Shown here in pieces: positions 62,956-64,000 of a DNA stretch of 64,000 nt. Location of the stretch: positions 55,924 through 119,923 of the forward strand of contig JAJDEN010000057.1 in the NCBI GenBank assembly GCA_029259775.1. Direction: 5' to 3'. The stretch comes from Planctomycetota bacterium. GTDB lineage: Bacteria > Planctomycetota > PLA2 > JAEUHO01. The notes under the pieces were generated by a model, which did no database searches, was not told the origin of the DNA, and saw only the letters and a list, made by a program, of their open reading frames with translations. Position numbers and translations under genes: made by a program. The stretch's first letter is position 1; every line of letters starts with the position of its first letter.

Positions 62956-64000
62956 CGCGGGCCTCCTCGTCTGAGGCCTCGAGCTTCTGGTCGGCGAGCT
63001 CCTCCAGCACAGCGTCCAAGACGCTCTCGCCCGGGCCCTCCTCCGCAGGCTCCATCCGCTGGCCCTCGGCCTTCAGGTCCACCTCCTCGCGCACGCCGTC
63101 CGCGTCCGTCAGAAGCACCTTGTCACCCTCGGTGTGCAGCGACACCGCCTCGCCGCCCACCTTGCCCGTGAAGTACAGCGTCTTGCGCGGCTCGCCATGC
63201 AGCGCAAGCTCGCGCGCGTTCTCAGCCACCCGCGCTTCAATCGCAGCGCGCACCTCCGCGCTCGCCTCGAAGTAGCGGTCCGCCGGAACCAAGCCGTCGA
63301 TGCCCTGATGCGTCCGCTGGAAGTTGTAGAAGCCGATGAAGTGCGCGATGCGCACCTTCGCGTCCTCCATGCCAGCGAAGATCGCGCCGTCGAGCAGCTC
63401 GCGATGAAGCGTGCCCCAGAACCGCTCCACCTTGCCCAAGGTTTGGGGCCGACGCGGACTCGCAACGATCTGCTCGATGCCGCGCTTGTTGCACAACTTC
63501 TTGAACGCGCTCGTGCCGCGCCAGGTCACATACTGCGTGCCGTTGTCACACAGAATCGAGCGCGGCGCCCCGAAGTTGGCGATCGAAGCCTCGAACGTCT
63601 CGCGCACCATCGCGCCCGAGGCCGTGGCGTGCAGCCCGAAGCCCACGATGAAGCGCGAGTGGTCATCAAGGTAGGCCACCAAGTGCACACGCCGACGCTC
63701 GCGCTTGAGCATGAACGTGAACAGGTCCGTCTGCCACAACACGTTCGGACGCGCCGACTCGAACCGCTTCACCTTCGGCGCGTTCGGACGCGCCGAAACC
63801 TCCGACACCTCGTAGCCCGCCTCCAGCAACACGCGCTGGATCGCGCCCGGCGAAGCCTGCAGGCCCTCGCTGCGAAGCAGCATGTCGTGCAGGCGGTCCT
63901 GGCCCCAGTCCGGGCGCTGCTCCTTCATCATCAGGATCGCGCGGCGTACCGGCTCCGGCAGCCGACTGCCCTTCGCGCCCTTGCGCCGGCCCACCAAACC
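62945..64000 (-). CDS. DDE integrase-core transposase, 5' end off window
   Basis: At least 352 codons, open at the right edge, so the start is unknown. N-terminal HTH (RPDWGQDRLHDMLLRSEGLQ) and an rve core: VLWQTDLFTFMLKRER (first Asp), RSILCDNGTQYVTWRG (second Asp) and PQTLGKVERFWGTLHRELL (Glu). A C-terminal beta region (KTLYFTGKVGGEAVSLHTEG) and an acidic tail follow. It differs in sequence from the second integrase of the same operon. Confidence 0.9.
   Translation of the reverse strand, partial: GLVGRRKGAKGSRLPEPVRRAILMMKEQRPDWGQDRLHDMLLRSEGLQASPGAIQRVLLEAGYEVSEVSARPNAPKVKRFESARPNVLWQTDLFTFMLKRERRRVHLVAYLDDHSRFIVGFGLHATASGAMVRETFEASIANFGAPRSILCDNGTQYVTWRGTSAFKKLCNKRGIEQIVASPRRPQTLGKVERFWGTLHRELLDGAIFAGMEDAKVRIAHFIGFYNFQRTHQGIDGLVPADRYFEASAEVRAAIEARVAENARELALHGEPRKTLYFTGKVGGEAVSLHTEGDKVLLTDADGVREEVDLKAEGQRMEPAEEGPGESVLDAVLEELADQKLEASDEEARDDA

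Larger units (their letters stand above)
61057..64000 (-). mobile_element. Four-gene transposon with two DDE integrases (runs off window)
   Basis: Four minus-strand genes with overlapping ends: integrase (64000-62945), HTH protein (62955-62461), HTH protein (62525-62142) and integrase (62145-61057). All overlap by 4-65 bp, so they form one operon. The left end abuts the truncated IS110 within about 10 bp, marking an insertion boundary. The right end and inverted repeats are outside the window. Confidence 0.7.

Overview
The window is high-GC bacterial DNA. It most resembles a member of the Planctomycetota. The reasons are a giant Ser/Thr kinase with a DWG instead of DFG motif followed directly by its own ECF-type sigma factor, many secreted HEAT-repeat or low-complexity proteins (one with an N-terminal WGTWWALNRWAYLP box of the sort I associate with planctomycete secreted proteins), a sialate O-acetylesterase, EF-hand proteins and a bacterial mevalonate pathway. 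The phylum assignment is inference. UGA is used as an ordinary stop by many genes here, so the genetic code is standard.

The main discovery is a set of four reading frames that contain in-frame UGA codons (five in total). Each UGA is followed by a clean stem-loop whose short G-containing loop begins 20-22 nt after the UGA, which is the geometry of a bacterial SECIS element. They are: (1) a 2-Cys peroxiredoxin of the AhpC/Prx1 class with UGA exactly at the peroxidatic Cys codon (21812-22426, minus); (2) a c-type-cytochrome-like secreted protein with two UGA codons (40130-41056, minus); (3) a secreted Cys-rich protein with a Cys-UGA pair inside a copper-resistance island (49866-50300, plus); (4) a candidate 54-residue membrane protein with UGA as codon 3 (23113-23277, plus). 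Conventional gene callers would split or miss all four. The Sec machinery (selA, selB, selC, selD) is not in the window.

Layout. 1-10.8 kb: HEAT-repeat protein, sialate O-acetylesterase, EEP phosphohydrolase, DUF2238-like membrane protein, cardiolipin synthase, a CHRD/Ig lipoprotein divergent from a MarR regulator with a 16-bp palindrome between them, a coiled-coil protein and a Lys-rich EF-hand protein. 10.8-15.1 kb: a response regulator-histidine kinase pair divergent from an EF-hand protein with RGPDARGP repeats, then a HEAT-like secreted protein. 15.3-21.7 kb: a tight plus-strand mevalonate operon (mvaD, phosphomevalonate kinase, an HMG-CoA reductase-mevalonate kinase fusion, IPP isomerase, a membrane protein and an APH-family kinase). 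21.8-25.3 kb: Sec-peroxiredoxin, MOSC protein, UGA-containing small protein, DUF2007-like protein, exported pirin, Gly/Arg-rich protein. 25.4-31.6 kb: TPR protein, Ser/Thr kinase, sigma factor, small secreted protein. 31.7-44.6 kb: YeeE/YedE pair, alpha/beta hydrolase, secreted proteins, AlkC-like DNA glycosylase, EEP nuclease, S4 protein, two-UGA cytochrome-like protein, TIG lipoprotein, small proteins, a second APH-type kinase and DUF3024.

44.6-64 kb looks like a mobile or horizontally acquired region. It starts with three copies of a tRNA 3' end and the debris of a DDE transposase. A copper/silver-efflux island follows (membrane protein, copper P-type ATPase, Cys-Sec protein, YHS proteins, CusB, CusA, two tandem TolC-like lipoproteins). 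It ends with a 5'-truncated IS110 transposase abutting a four-gene transposition operon with two DDE integrases that runs off the right edge.
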